Below are positions 34,240 to 45,935 of a stretch of 64,000 nt of DNA, piece after piece; the first letter of the stretch is position 1, and every line of letters begins with the position of its first letter. This stretch comes from Cryptomeria japonica (lineage: Eukaryota; Streptophyta; Pinopsida; Cupressales; Cupressaceae). The translations under genes were made by a program, and so were the position numbers. Below the pieces are notes generated by a model. The model had not been told where the DNA came from, searched no databases, and saw only the letters and a list, made by a program, of their open reading frames with translations. The stretch is from assembly GCF_030272615.1 (NCBI RefSeq), contig NC_081413.1:719405867-719469866 (forward strand), in the 5' to 3' direction.

Positions 34240-36019
34240 AACTAGTGGACCCCTTGATCCTGCAAGCACATTTCTCCTTTCATTCCATTTAGGTCTTTGA
34301 CTATCATATGCTCTATATTCATTTCCATGTTGAGCATAGCTGCTATACTAGTTTCCATATGACTATAAGTCCTTCTTGCAATCAAACTCTCTATGGCCAA
34401 ATCTATTGCAGTTATAATATACATAGTTTACATTTCTAGCGGTAGCAAATGGACTCATCTTATTATGCATAGGAGAATATCTATGCATGTTTCTACATAT
34501 TGATATATTATGACCATGTGTATTACTTCTTGGACAGATAGCATTCTTATTTCTAAACCTTTTTATGCATTCATTTCCACTATGACCACAATCTTTGCAA
34601 GAGAAGTAGTAACTGGTAAAGAATAGCATATGACTTACAAATTTGTTCTTCCGTGCATGTGGATATCTTACCGGTTTGGTAACTCCATGTCTTCTTCTCT
34701 AGGGATGGACCCTGGGATGTTCACTTTCTACAATTTCTCCATCTAATCTCTTCCTTTGCCACACTTCCTTTGTCTTGTGGGTAGTAGCATTTCCTTGTCC
34801 TCTACTGGTAGGAGGTCATCTTTGTTGTCTTCTCATGTTCTTGCTTCTGGTGAAGTTGCCTTCTCCCATCTTCCCTTTTCTTTTGGGATATGAACTATTT
34901 CTCCTTCTTGTAGCTCCAGTCTTCATCCTTGTCTTCACCGATTGTGGTTAGATCTACCTTCTTCCGGGGAGCATCTCTAACTATGAAGGTCTGACCTAAG
35001 TTATCTCCATTTGAGGAGACAAACAAAATGTCATTGTGGGGGACATTCTTGCTAGTGGAGCATTCACCGACACCACTTCCTAATCCACTGGTATCCTTGG
35101 TATGCTTTTTCTTTTTCAACATTTTGTCCAAGGCATCACTACTTCCATCAAACCGGATTCTTACCTTGAGCTCATCCTGATATTTTTCAAGGTAATTTCA
35201 AAGAATCTCCATTTCTCCTACCAGCTGTTGATGCTCTTTATCCTTGACTTGTAGCTTAGATGCTAGATCATTACATGGGCACACCTTGGTATCTTCTTGT
35301 TGAGTCTTTAACTCTGAGACACATTTCTCAGATTCTTCAAGGCATTTGATTAACCAATTCTACTCTACAATTGTAGCATTCTTGAATAACTTGTACTCAT
35401 TTCTTACTCTACTAAGTTCTTCGAGTGCAATTACAATTTCTCCTTCAAGATCAACCTATGCTTCTTCTTCTTCACTTTCACTATCACTACCAAACACATC
35501 TTGTCAGTGGGATCTATTTGCCTTATCACTTTCAGATGTGTGATCCTCACTTTCTGTCTCTTGGGCCATGAATAGATGAGTTTCTTTATCATCATTATTG
35601 CAACTACTGACTGATCTGCCTTCTACACCATCACATGTATTTGTTGTATTGTTCTTCTTGCTTTCACAATATGATCCGGCAACGGTAGGCTCATTACCAT
35701 AGAGTTTCTTCAATCTATCCCACAAGCTCTTAGCTGACCTGCACTTATCCACTTTTGAAGAAACATCACGAGACAATCCACTAAATATAGCCTTCATGGC
35801 TTCTTCATTGCACCTAGATCTTCTTTTCACTTCAAGGCTGATGGGAGGACTGACATGATAGGGGAGACCATTAACAACTGACATCCAAACATCATACCAT
35901 AGAGAGGATAAGAATACTTCCATTCTACAACTCCAAATGGAATAGCTTGAACCATCAAATATCAAAACTGGGATTGACACTAAACAAACCATTGTATCCT
36001 TAAGCCAGAATCTACCCAA
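34240..36019 (-). pseudogene. Sirevirus-like gag of element 7
   Basis: Starts at ATG 36019, 31 bases inside the primer site. Residues ~1-60 have the copia Gag opening (LIFDGSSYSIWSCRMEVFL), followed by the KSLWDRLKKLYGN motif of the UBN2 family and an ETHLFMAQETES segment like that of Sirevirus Gag. A Glu-rich coiled-coil region follows (35500-35130). Cys/His clusters at 34605-34560 (CKDCGHSGNEC, shortened spacing) and ~34415-34380 (CNRFGHREFDC) are degraded zinc knuckles. The frame is lost from about 34900 onward through stops and shifts. It would be the structural protein of the particle; not functional here. Confidence 0.75.
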
Positions 36020-36049
36020 GCTAGAGAAAGCTAATCAACCAGGAACCCA

Positions 36050-36062
36050 GGCTCTGATACCA
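36050..36062 (-). other. Primer binding site, element 7
   Basis: Minus strand TGGTATCAGAGCC, a perfect initiator-Met tRNA complement, two bases from the LTR. Confidence 0.88.
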
Positions 36063-36064
36063 AT

Positions 36065-38474
36065 TATTAGACACAAGATACCACTAAGAGGGGGTGAATC
36101 AATGGTTTCCAATTACTTCACCCTTAATCTCCTAAGTATGTGTACTAGTTAACATCCTAATACTTAGTAGGCCTACTGATAAGATAAGCCAAGACAATTC
36201 AATGCAAGCATACACACGGGCACATCACATACCATTAGTATATACGAGGAAAACCCAAGATGGGAAAAACCTTGGTGAGAAATGTTGCTAGAGTCTACTA
36301 CTCCAATCCAGCCTCACAATGGAAATCTCATTAAAATGTTTAGGGCACCAACCCAAGGAGCACCAACCCCTGTACCAAGCTCCAACTCAATGATCTTCAT
36401 TGAACATATTCAATTACAAAAGTAATAGCCTTGTTACAAATAAACTTTGTAACTCTTCCACAAATCTCTTCACTTGATCTTCTATCCAATTCACTATCGG
36501 TTCTCTGCTCACCCTCTCACTGCTACAACCTTATCTCTTGTTGCAACCTTACCGATTTAGCCTCTTCTTCTTCTTTTCCAGTTCTCCTTCCTCTCTATTA
36601 CATTGCTTCTTATCACCACCAGTCTTCTTCACTCAGTCAGATATCCACTATCTGATTACTATCGGTTCTCAGCTTTACTGGTTCTCTTCTGTTTCTCCAT
36701 GTTCTCTTCTCTTTTTTGCAATCCTCTTTGCCTCTTGTTTGTTGGTTCAGTCACCACCAGTATACTCCTTTCTCAAACTCAATGGAAGACTACCGGTTGC
36801 CACACTATTGTTGGTTGATCTCTTCAACCCTATTTTCTCTCACACCCAGTCTCTTCTTCTTCTTCTTCTTCTAGAGCATTTGAGTGATTTCCCTTCTTCA
36901 CTAGCAGCACCACACTATCATTCAGTAGCACCTTTTATGGATTCTGAATTACATATTTATAAACAAGTCTTCCTGCCAAAAACTAATTCAAACTTCAAAT
37001 GGTTAGGGTTTCTTCATCGACCTTGAGGCAAACCAAATCTAATCAGATCTCATCAGATCTGATCTCCTTGATTGATGATTTGCAACTCATCAATCAGCAC
37101 CATCATTGTCATGCCTTCCAAAACATGCCATCAATATTTAACAATCTACATTTGATTTGTTGGCAGATCTCTTGGTCATCACCAAGAATGGTTTGGCAGT
37201 TTCTTTCACCTACTTTGATCTATCCAATCAATCCATCCTGGATCTCTATTTTTCATTTGACCTCGAGCCACAAACCTCTACAGCATATCCCATAAATCAT
37301 GTTGTCAACATAAATATTGACCTGTCAAAATCTACCTCACTAACAACACTTTCACCAACCTGTGCATGCATGCCACTTCACCTCCACGTGGCCCCTTTAT
37401 TGGCATCCACCTTTTATAGGCTGGTTATGTCAGTTTGGATAGGATCACTAATGAATCACACAACCAAGTTCATCTACCGGTTCACAAACCCTACCAGTTA
37501 TACCCTAACCGGTCTGTCATCAACCTTTCACCTTTCTTCTCTTCTGGTGGAACACCTTCACTGGTTATCACTCTTGCCAAAACACTTCATGCACCTTGTT
37601 AGCTTTAGCGGTGGACATATTTATTGGTAAGCACCTTGATGACACCATGTCATCAACCTTCAAATACCTCCTTTTGTCTCCATCTATGGTAACACCTTTC
37701 TTCACCACTGAACCGGTTTTGCTATTGACATGTTTTCCAAAGTGATAAATATATCCTTCCTCTTCTGTACCAGAAACTCATCATGTCTTCCAAGTTGATT
37801 TGGTGCACGTCCCTGATCTCATGCACATAAGGCAACTTAGTTTTTCATGAGTTCTTCTAGTGTGAGCCTTCAATCACTTGTGTTTAACTCCGTTGTCTTA
37901 TCTTTAAGAACTATGATGCATTTCATGCATTAGAGGAGATAAGCTCCACATATTGGTGGGAGTAGATCCTTGTCATTTGCATCCTTTCAACGGACCAAAG
38001 TGGCTTCCCTATTTGAGCAACATATCTTCAAATAGGCACATGTGATCTGATTGAGCACATTCACTATCAGGCAACTCTTCATTTCGTGACTACATCTTTA
38101 TCCGGTGGGAGTCCTGCTATTTCACAACCACATAGCATACCAGTGGCCTGCAAAAACTTCACTTTCAGTGATGTGAATTAGATAACATTCCCCCTCTTCA
38201 TCACAATCAACAACAAAACATTTGACTCTCTTGTTAGTTGGCAATAATGCACTGCCAACATGTCACTTACTAGTCTAAAGAACTTATGTCTTCAACACAA
38301 GTCAACATTAACTTGTGTACCACTGACTCCAATGGCCACTATGCAAGATGACCTTCTCTTCCTTGCCGATAACACACTATTTCTGGTATTCATTAATGCC
38401 AGCATTACCTATCAATTTCCCATACTGGTTGCCATCCTATACCAGTTGACATCAATGATAACTCAATGCCAACA
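36065..38474 (-). repeat. 5' LTR of element 7 (2,410 bp)
   Basis: Partner of 30362-32809. The plus-strand first dinucleotide is TA instead of TG, a single C-to-T type change on the other strand. Ends GCCAACA. Confidence 0.88.
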
Positions 38475-38596
38475 AAAAATCCATATCGAATCACATCAAT
38501 AGGTTGAGTTGCAATCAATGACAACTCCTAAGAATCTGCAAGCATCAGGAACCACCAATATTCACTGGAGTATCATTGGATCATCAAATACCAATA
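38475..38596 (-). repeat. 5' LTR of element 5, outer 122 bp
   Basis: Read on the minus strand it starts TATTGGTATTTGATG and contains GTTGTCATTGATTGCAAC, the same motif that sits near the start of the other Sirevirus-like LTRs here. It continues the LTR interrupted at 30361. Confidence 0.65.
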
Positions 38597-40957
38597 AATA
38601 CCTTCCATCTGAGAACACCCTTTACATACCAATCTTGATTTGTTTCTAACAACTTCACCAACTTCATTCAGTTTATTCTGGAATATCCATTTAGTACCAA
38701 TCACATTCTTGTCTTTAGGTCTCAGAATAAGCTCCCAAGTATTATTCTTCTCAATCTGACTCAGTTCTTCTTCCATTGGTTTTATCCAATTCTCATCCTT
38801 ACATGCTTCTGCAACATCTTTGGGCTCAATATTTGAAATCAAGCATATCTCTTCAGCAACAATCCTTCTCCTAGTCATCACAACTTTATTCTTATCACCA
38901 ATAATCTAATTTTCTAAATGATTCAATCTTATATACCTCAGAGTCTTCTGATTGTTCGGATTCTCAGGTTTTTGAACTTCTTAACTGACAACAATAATAT
39001 CTAGATTACCTATCTCTTCCGAATCATTCTTCCTTAAGATCTTAGTCTGTACAGGCTTTGAATTAGCATCTTCATCATCAAATTCATATTTGCATGCTCT
39101 GATCTACTTTCCATGACATTCATCAACTTTCACATTTGCACTCTCTATTATCTTCCTTAGTCTCTTGTTGTAACACCGGTGGGCCTTTCTCTCAGTAGAA
39201 TAACCCAAAAATATTCCTTCATCATATCTTGCATCAAACTTTCCTATATCCTCATCTTTTTTTATATAGCTTTTACTTCTAAAAACCCTCAAATATCTAA
39301 TTGTAGGAACATGGCCAAACTAAAGCTCATGAGGAGTCTTATCAGAATCACCTTTTATATGCACCCAGTTGAATGTGTGAACAACAATGCTAAATGCTTC
39401 TCTCCAAAAGTTTTGTGCAACATTTCCTTCAATCAACATAGTCTTGGTAGCATCCAAACTTCTTTTGTTCTTCCTTTCAACAAATCCATACTATTAAGGG
39501 GTTCTAGGAGTAGATAACTATCTTCTAATTCCATTCCTCGCACTGAATATATCAAACTCTTCTGATGTAAATTCTCCTCCTCTATCAGATCTCAGACACT
39601 TCAACTTCAACCCTGTCTCAGTCTCCACTCTAGCTTTGAATATCTTGAATTTCTCTAATGCTTATTATTTCTCCCTTAGAAAGGTAACCCACATCATCCT
39701 AGAATAATCATCAATCAACAACATGAAATATATGTCACCCTATATGCTTCTCACTCTAGTAGGATAATATAAGTCAGTATACACTAGATCTGACAATCCA
39801 CTAGATGAATACAACTTACTCTTGAATGTAGTTCTTGTTTGTTTTCCCATCTGACATTCTTTACATACTAGATTAGATGGCTTCACAATATTAGGCAAAT
39901 CTCTAAGAGCTTGAGTAGAACTTATCCTTATCATGCAGTCAAAATTAACATGACACATCCTCCTATGCCACAACCAACTCTCATCGATCTAAGCAATCAA
40001 ACAACTTTTCTCACCAACATTCAAATTAAAGATATTACCTTTAGTTTTAGTCCCTGATGCAATCTCTATATCGAAGGCATTTAGGATCTTGAATTTACCA
40101 TTCCTGAATTGCAAATCATATCCCTTGTCAACCATCTATCCAACACTTGAAAGATTATGCTTCAATACTTCAACTTACAAGACATCATCGGTATTGTGCT
40201 TACCATTGAAAGATATAGAACCTCTACCATGAGTCACACAAGCTTTATCATCTCAAAATCTTACTATACCACCATCATACCTTTCCATACTCACAAATTT
40301 ACTTTTATCACCTGTCATATGATGTGAACAACCACTATCAATTACCCATTCATCTTTCTCTTCAATCTTAGTAGCCAAATCTTTCTCCTCAACAATATAT
40401 CTTATAGGATCCACTCATACCGGATCATCTTCCTTGATAGCAATAAATACAAACTCATCTTCTGAATTCCCATTCTTTGATTCTTCATCTATCACACCTT
40501 CATCAGCAACATAATAACATCTCTTCTGATATCTGAACTTTCAGTTAGGCTTTATAGGGCTTATCAATCTTTTCATGCTTCTCATATCTATCATACTTAT
40601 CAGATCTATCATGCCTTTCAAATTTATCATGTTTATCATATCTAGATATTCTCTCAAGACACCTAGAAGCAAAATGACCTATCTTATTACAAAAGAAACA
40701 TTTCAAAGGTAACTATCCATCATACTTATCATCTCCTTTAGGAAATCTCTGAGCCATAAGGGCTTCAAGCTCATCCAATTCTCTTTCTTTCTCAAGTCCA
40801 TTTCTCTATTTTCTCTTTCATATCTGGATACCCAACATGAAATTTCTCCCGGATCATACTTTTGCTTCCTGGATACAGAATTTGTGAATACAGTCTTAGA
40901 TTTATCATATGATTCTCCAAATTTGCTCAACTCAAATGCAGCAAGTTTTTCAACCAA
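38597..40957 (-). pseudogene. copia gag end, protease, integrase and RT start (element 8)
   Basis: One minus frame persists across the whole interval (40957, 39973, 39292 and 38881 are in phase) with about a dozen stops. Order: zinc knuckle CFFCNKIGHFASRC (~40697-40656), a Lys/Asp/His/Tyr-rich repeat (~40650-40560), protease WVIDSGCSHHMTG (~40350-40310, DSG intact), the pre-integrase zinc domain WHRRMCHVNF...CKECQMGKQ (~39970-39835), the integrase core with Asp in LIDDYSRMMW (~39710), Asp in RSDRGGEF (~39590) and Glu in VERKN (~39480), and RT starting KNNTWELILRPKDKNVIGTKW (~38740). RT stops at about 38610 where element 5 cuts in. It is the most complete copia pol here but is disabled by stops and truncation. 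Confidence 0.88.
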
Positions 40958-41515
40958 TGTCTCTTGTCATAGTAGTCACACTCCAGATTTCATTAATATC
41001 AGCTATTTTATGCTTGTAAGTAGTAGCCAATGATCTCATCAATTTAGCAACAATCTCATCTTCTTCAAGAGTTCCACTAGAACATCTAATGTTCATGACA
41101 AGCTCATTCACCTTAGCCATAAAGGATGTTATGTTTTCATCTTCTCCCATCTTCAATTCTTCATACTTCCCTTTCAAACTCTGCAACTTAACTACTTTGA
41201 CTTGAGCATCTCCTTCATACAAGATCTCTAACTTTTTCCGGAGACCATGTGTAGTCTTCAAACCCATCATAGTAGTCATCTTTGAATCGGTCAAGGCACT
41301 CAGCAATGCTTCCCTAAATCTTATGTTATGCTCAACATCCTTGATCTCAACAACAGTAACCAGTCTATTCTGAGGAACATTGTAGACATTCTTTGTAATC
41401 TTCCAATATTCATTTCCAAGACACTTCAGGTGAACTTCTATTTAGTCCTTCCACATAGTATAATTGCTTCCATCAAATCTCAGACTCTCCTTCTTGAAAA
41501 CATAAGTTCTCATCC
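40950..41515 (-). pseudogene. copia gag N-terminal part (element 8)
   Basis: Opens at ATG 41513-41515 with a FKKESLRFDGSNYTMWKD motif, then SLKGKYEELKMGEDENITSF and MRSLATTYKHKIADINE, the UBN2 gag pattern also found in element 4. A frameshift lies between 41515 and 41306, and another joins this part to the frame beginning at 40957. Confidence 0.8.
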
Positions 41516-41569
41516 TAGATCTTCTCAAGTGGTCAAGCTTCATCCGAAAGATCTAGATCTAATACCAAT

Positions 41570-42914
41570 TGTTGGCAACAACAATGAAGGAAAACTTAGA
41601 GGGGGGTGAATCAATTTTCACCAGATTAAACAAATTAAGTACAATCTCATATTTCAATCAACTGCAGCAAGAATAAAGGTAAAGACAATAACAACAACAC
41701 ACACAACACCAAGATTTTTTATGTGGAAAACCTGGTTAAGGGAAAAACCATGGTGGGAACCTACCCACAATAAGATGATACTCTACAATAGTATGTGTAA
41801 ATATTACAATGGGGAATGCACATGCATTTAGGCACACTGCCTAGAGCTCGCTGCTTAAAATATAATAATCTAGAAGGCTCCAACCTTCAGGGAAGGTTCA
41901 CTACCTTACAATAATATTCGGACTACAATCCAAATTACATGAACTATAAAGATAGCATTTATTAATGCCTGATGACAGTTCTGGTTAAGCTCATTTGTCT
42001 GCTCTCAACAATCTTTGCTCAATAAATCATAAAAAAAGATAAATTCACTTATGCGTACATACACCACTCTCTAATAATGCAGACACCACATCGACACCCA
42101 AAATACATGAATATAACACCTATTTATACAATTCATCAACCTTGACTACAAGGTTGACCAAACCCTCAACCCTTAATTACAAAATTACATCACACGATAC
42201 ATAAATCAACCATTGGACCAATACAATGCTATAGACAACATAGCATGGAACTAAATGAAATCTCCAAACACACATCACCATCGGAAATCTTGCTAAGATC
42301 AACTGCAACACGTTACACCACCAAAAATACTGCATAACATGAAGAATATCACTGGATCAATTAAATCACCAATACTACACACAAGGATCAATGCGAACCA
42401 CTAAAACAAATAGAATATGATCAACAAACACTAACAAGCACATTATAAGCATCTACAATAGTTGCACCAATACCACTTAATCAAATCTTCATCGATCAAC
42501 ACACTGAACACTTAACAACAATAATTCAGACTACAAAGAAAACTTACGGAGCACCAAATCATGAACCATATAAAATGTAGATAAACATTAACACCCAAAA
42601 AACTCTCCCAAATCCTCAACCAAATATATAATCATACTGGAGCACAATGGATCAAATACCCAACTCTGCCAACCATAAAACACAAGAACAATCTTCATAC
42701 CAGAATCCACAACTCAACCAAATCACCACACAACATCATGGAATCAATAAGGAATGAGATATCTCTAGTTGATTCAACATCCCAAATAGATAAACCAACC
42801 AAATCAACTCAATGCAATCACTAGAGTACCAAAACAACTCTCTGCAATACCAAAACACGAGAATATGTTGACATCAATGACAACAACATATCCTAGCAGC
42901 AACAATACCCAACA
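41570..42914 (-). repeat. 5' LTR of copia element 8 (1,345 bp)
   Basis: Plus-strand edges TGTTGGCAAC...ACCCAACA. GAGGGGGGTGAATCA at 41599-41613. Adjacent on the left (41556-41568) is a primer-site remnant, TGGTATTAGATC on the minus strand, with two mismatches. No gene inside. Confidence 0.82.
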
Positions 42915-43155
42915 ATCTCATGTTGTTGCAGTAAAAAGGATATTCATATATTTGAAAGGAATATAAGATTTTGTATTATGGAATCTTAGAGGATCAGGCT
43001 TTACTCTGAAAGCTTATATTGATACAAAATGGGCAGGAAGTGTTGATGGTCGAAAGAGTACTAGCAGTGGAGCATATTTTCTTGGCTTCTAGTTAGCTAC
43101 ATGGTTAAGAAAGAAATAAGCTTTTGTACCTTAATCAACCACAAAAGTTGAATAT
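42915..43155 (+). pseudogene. copia RNase H, first part (element 9)
   Basis: Encodes AVKRIFIYLKG, then YIDTKWAGSVDGRKSTSSGAYFLG, then a KVEY segment: the signature copia RNase H core with its catalytic Asp region. Three stops (at expected Gln/Thr-type codons) are present. Broken off at the VEYR codons by the insertion of element 10. Confidence 0.85.
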
Positions 43156-43169
43156 AGGGGGGTGAATCA
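43156..43169 (-). repeat. Left remnant of solo LTR (element 10)
   Basis: GGGGGTGAATCA, the conserved motif near the LTR 3' end, with the outer ~30 bp missing. Interrupted by element 11 directly after GAATCA; the rest is at 55876-58565. Confidence 0.65.
43165..43169. repeat. Target-site duplication AATCA (left) of element 11
   Basis: AATCA here and at 55876-55880, directly flanking the two LTRs. Confidence 0.9.
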
Positions 43170-43497
43170 TGTGATGCCCCGCTAGGAAACCCCAAAGGGT
43201 TTAAGTTAAAAACACTAAAATAGAGTGTAAATTTCTTTATTTTATAATAATACTAATTACGAGTGTTAATAATAAGTTACAACATTAAGATAATTTGGAG
43301 TTAACTGAAACTTACATAAAATAGCGGAAGACTAAACGAACCTAAGGAGTTTCCCAACGCGATTACGTATCCTTACACCTAACTCAACTCGCAACTATCG
43401 ATCCAATTAAGCTGGATATCTTAATTACATGTTAATACTTAAGACATGGATATATATTATGTTCGATAAATTGACATCATAGAATTTTAGGAAGGGT

Positions 43498-44340
43498 TCA
43501 TTTATTTTGAATGGATAGGAGACCAACATGAGGTTATTTACTCAATGCACTTTAAAACATAATTAATTTAAGAGGCCACCCATTAAGGTACAATGCGACT
43601 AATATAACAAAGTTCATTCAATTGGGTTTAAGGTAACCACCCACGATTGATACCATCCTTTATAATTAAAAGTATGGCTAATAAGATGAGGTTCATTCAT
43701 TAAAGATTAAACTACAATTAATAGAGTGAGGTTCCTTCATTTGATTTTAAGCATAACCAACTAATGAGTCGTAGTTCTTTTATGGAGGATAAAATGTAAG
43801 TAGCCATAGCGTTCTTTCATTGGAGTGAAAATAATGCTAATAGATGGAGCTCAATTCATTAAGGTGAAAATGTATTAGGAACACATGAGTTCATCCCTTT
43901 AATTAAAATATAGTTAGCAAGATGATATTCATTCTTACAGGATTAAAATATAAGTGCATAGTGACGTTCATCCATTAGGATTAAAATATAACTAACTTAA
44001 TGTGTGTCACTCTTTTTAGTCACAATAAAGTTAATATGAAGAGATACATTTGCTAAGATTAAGATATAAACAACTAATTGAATCCTTCCCCTTTCAATTC
44101 AATTTTAGCTAATCATAAAGAAATTCATTTAATGGGGTTATAATAAGGATAACTAGTTGAGTTCACCCAATTATCAAATTAATCTAGTAAGGATTATTTG
44201 TTAAGATTAAAACATAAATAACTAAATAAATTCATCCAATATAGTGAAATATAATTAGCATGGAGATACTCATTTACTAAGATAAAACGGTAAATACCTA
44301 TATGATGTTCATCCTTTAGATTTCAAATTTAGAAATTACG
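43498..44340. repeat. Degenerate ~38-bp tandem array in LTR of element 11 (left copy)
   Basis: About 22 units, most opening with TTCATTCATTAAGGATTAAA-like sequence and continuing ATATAACTAAT..GAG. Unit length is 31-48 bases, mostly 37-40. Units are too diverged for simple slippage today. Confidence 0.75.
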
Positions 44341-45699
44341 ACATTAATTCTAACTTTGTTACCCATTCACATTCGTTCAATTTACCAACTTATATAAAGC
44401 TAAAACAATAATGGTAACCTAGCGAGATTCTTTCCACTATTACTTCTTTTAATTAACATAAACAAAATACTTTTCCATAATTATAATTACAATGTTTTAT
44501 GAACCTGATTACTACATTTATCAAGATGACTAATTTTATGCACTTTGATTTAGCTTCATTAAAATTCCCATTATACACTTATGAAAAGCAACCATACATG
44601 ATAACTTAAAGTATGAAATAAAAGAGACAAGGCATCGCATAACACGGATATGATCTCGGAGTTCACCCCTAGAGGGCTACATCTCCGGGTCTGCTCAACT
44701 GCAAGACTCCTCTGGTGTTTAATATCGTTAGGAATGCATAATTTACATGTCTTTTACATCTTTGCCACTTAGGCGAACACAACCAATATACAACAACCAC
44801 CTCGGTTGATAATTACATAATGATCCCTTTTGAAGTGGATCCTACTGAATACATCAAAGCAAAAACAAGGATTTCTTAACTATCAGTAACCTAATTGGAG
44901 ACCTGACTGACTATGACCAGACAAAAGCAACTAGACAACAGGGGCCCAACATACCTATCAAGGACATGCTATTATTATAGACATAACGATTACCAAAATA
45001 ATAAGCCATGCTCAAGCGTTAATGGGTAAATACAGTCTTTTCTCAAGTTGGCTTAAGCATCTAAACAGATTATTTAATCCTTAGATAAACTCTAATGACA
45101 AGTTGGTTTTACAACAATAATCTAGCCCCTTCTCTAACTACACAAAAATTACCCTTTTACTATAAAGAACAAAATACATTAAGAGTGAATGAAGAAATGG
45201 AAAAATCATTTCCGAGCTAAATTAAGCTTCTATTGCATACATTTAAAAATTAAAGACTAATACCACCATTCGATTTACTCATTATCATCTAAACATGAGT
45301 CCCAATATTTTCCCTCTTAAATGAAATAAAAATTAAATGCAACATTTCAACATTTGTAAATATAATGAAAGTCATTGCTATATTGAATTCCAAAAATCAA
45401 TATATATAATTAATAATATATGGTAAATAGAGGTTATCTATATTAGCATATATTTTAATATATATATTTATCCTCTTTTTTTTTTTAAACATTATTTACT
45501 AAAATAAAAGTCTCAACTCATATTTATAATACAAAATATTACTTAAAATAAATTTATATTAATAAGCATTCCCCTTATTTTTTGTATACAATGAAAACTC
45601 CAAAATCAAGTTTTAACTTTACATCAAGTACTAAATAATATTAAAAAAAAAATAACAATTAAAAATTAGTGGGCGGTCAAACCCTAGGGCGGCCATGCC

Positions 45700-45935
45700 C
45701 TAGCCAAAGAGGCTGCAGCCTCCACGGAGGACGCAGGCCCCTCGGCCCCCACCTATAGTGGAGACGAGGGTACTGCGGCCGCCGTGGGGGTCACAGGCCC
45801 TTCGGCTCCCCACACAGTGGAGCCGGGAGGAGCTGTGGCCTCCATGGGAGATGCAGTCCCCTCCGACCCCCACTGTGTGTGGGCACCGAGTGGAGTTGTG
45901 GCGGCGCCACGGGGAGGGGCGGGTTGAGCTTCAGC
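45700..45935. repeat. GC-rich ~60-bp tandem repeat in LTR of element 11 (left copy)
   Basis: Three full units and a partial one, each with GCxGCxGCCTCCAxGG...GCAGxCCCCTC and a CACxxAGTGGAG end. It is flanked by CCCTAGGGCGG words and sits abruptly within AT-rich DNA. Confidence 0.75.

Larger units (their letters stand above)
30362..38474 (-). mobile_element. Complete non-autonomous copia-type element with 2.4-kb LTRs (element 7), 8,113 bp
   Basis: LTRs 30362-32809 and 36065-38474, a perfect primer site 36050-36062, and a polypurine tract 32810-32823. The flanks are AAAAT on the left and AAAAAT on the right, consistent with a 5-bp duplication and one extra A. The 3.25-kb interior carries a Sirevirus-like gag and little else; no protease, integrase or RT is recognisable. 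It is inserted in the LTR of element 5. The LTRs differ more than those of element 6 or 13, so it is older than those. Confidence 0.88.
20042..38596 (-). mobile_element. ORF2-type non-autonomous element split by two insertions (element 5)
   Basis: Three pieces: 20042-21725 (ORF2 N-terminal part and gag tail), 28285-30361 (rest of gag, primer site, most of the LTR) and 38475-38596 (start of the 5' LTR). Joining across 21726-28284 restores gag continuity exactly, and joining across 30362-38474 restores the LTR. The remaining ORF2 and the 3' LTR are lost at 20042, where element 4 begins. The right edge (CCAATA at 38591-38596) cuts the RT of element 8, so it inserted there. Confidence 0.75.
38597..42914 (-). 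mobile_element. copia element, 5' LTR through start of RT (element 8)
   Basis: Minus orientation: LTR 42914-41570, a degenerate primer site, gag, zinc knuckle, protease, integrase and the first ~90 residues of RT, in copia order. It is cut at 38597 by element 5; the remaining RT, RNase H and 3' LTR are not in the window. Its right edge interrupts the RNase H of element 9. Confidence 0.82.

Noticed and set aside
43498..44340. CRISPR-like array
   Set aside because: Units are degenerate and contiguous without unique spacers; the context is a plant retrotransposon LTR.
45430..45475. Possible TATA/promoter cluster in tata-rich DNA of the giant LTR
   Set aside because: Generic AT-rich tract in which TATA words occur by composition alone.
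45686..45700. Telomere-like AAACCCTA words
   Set aside because: Only single words (AAACCCTAGGG), not a tandem array.
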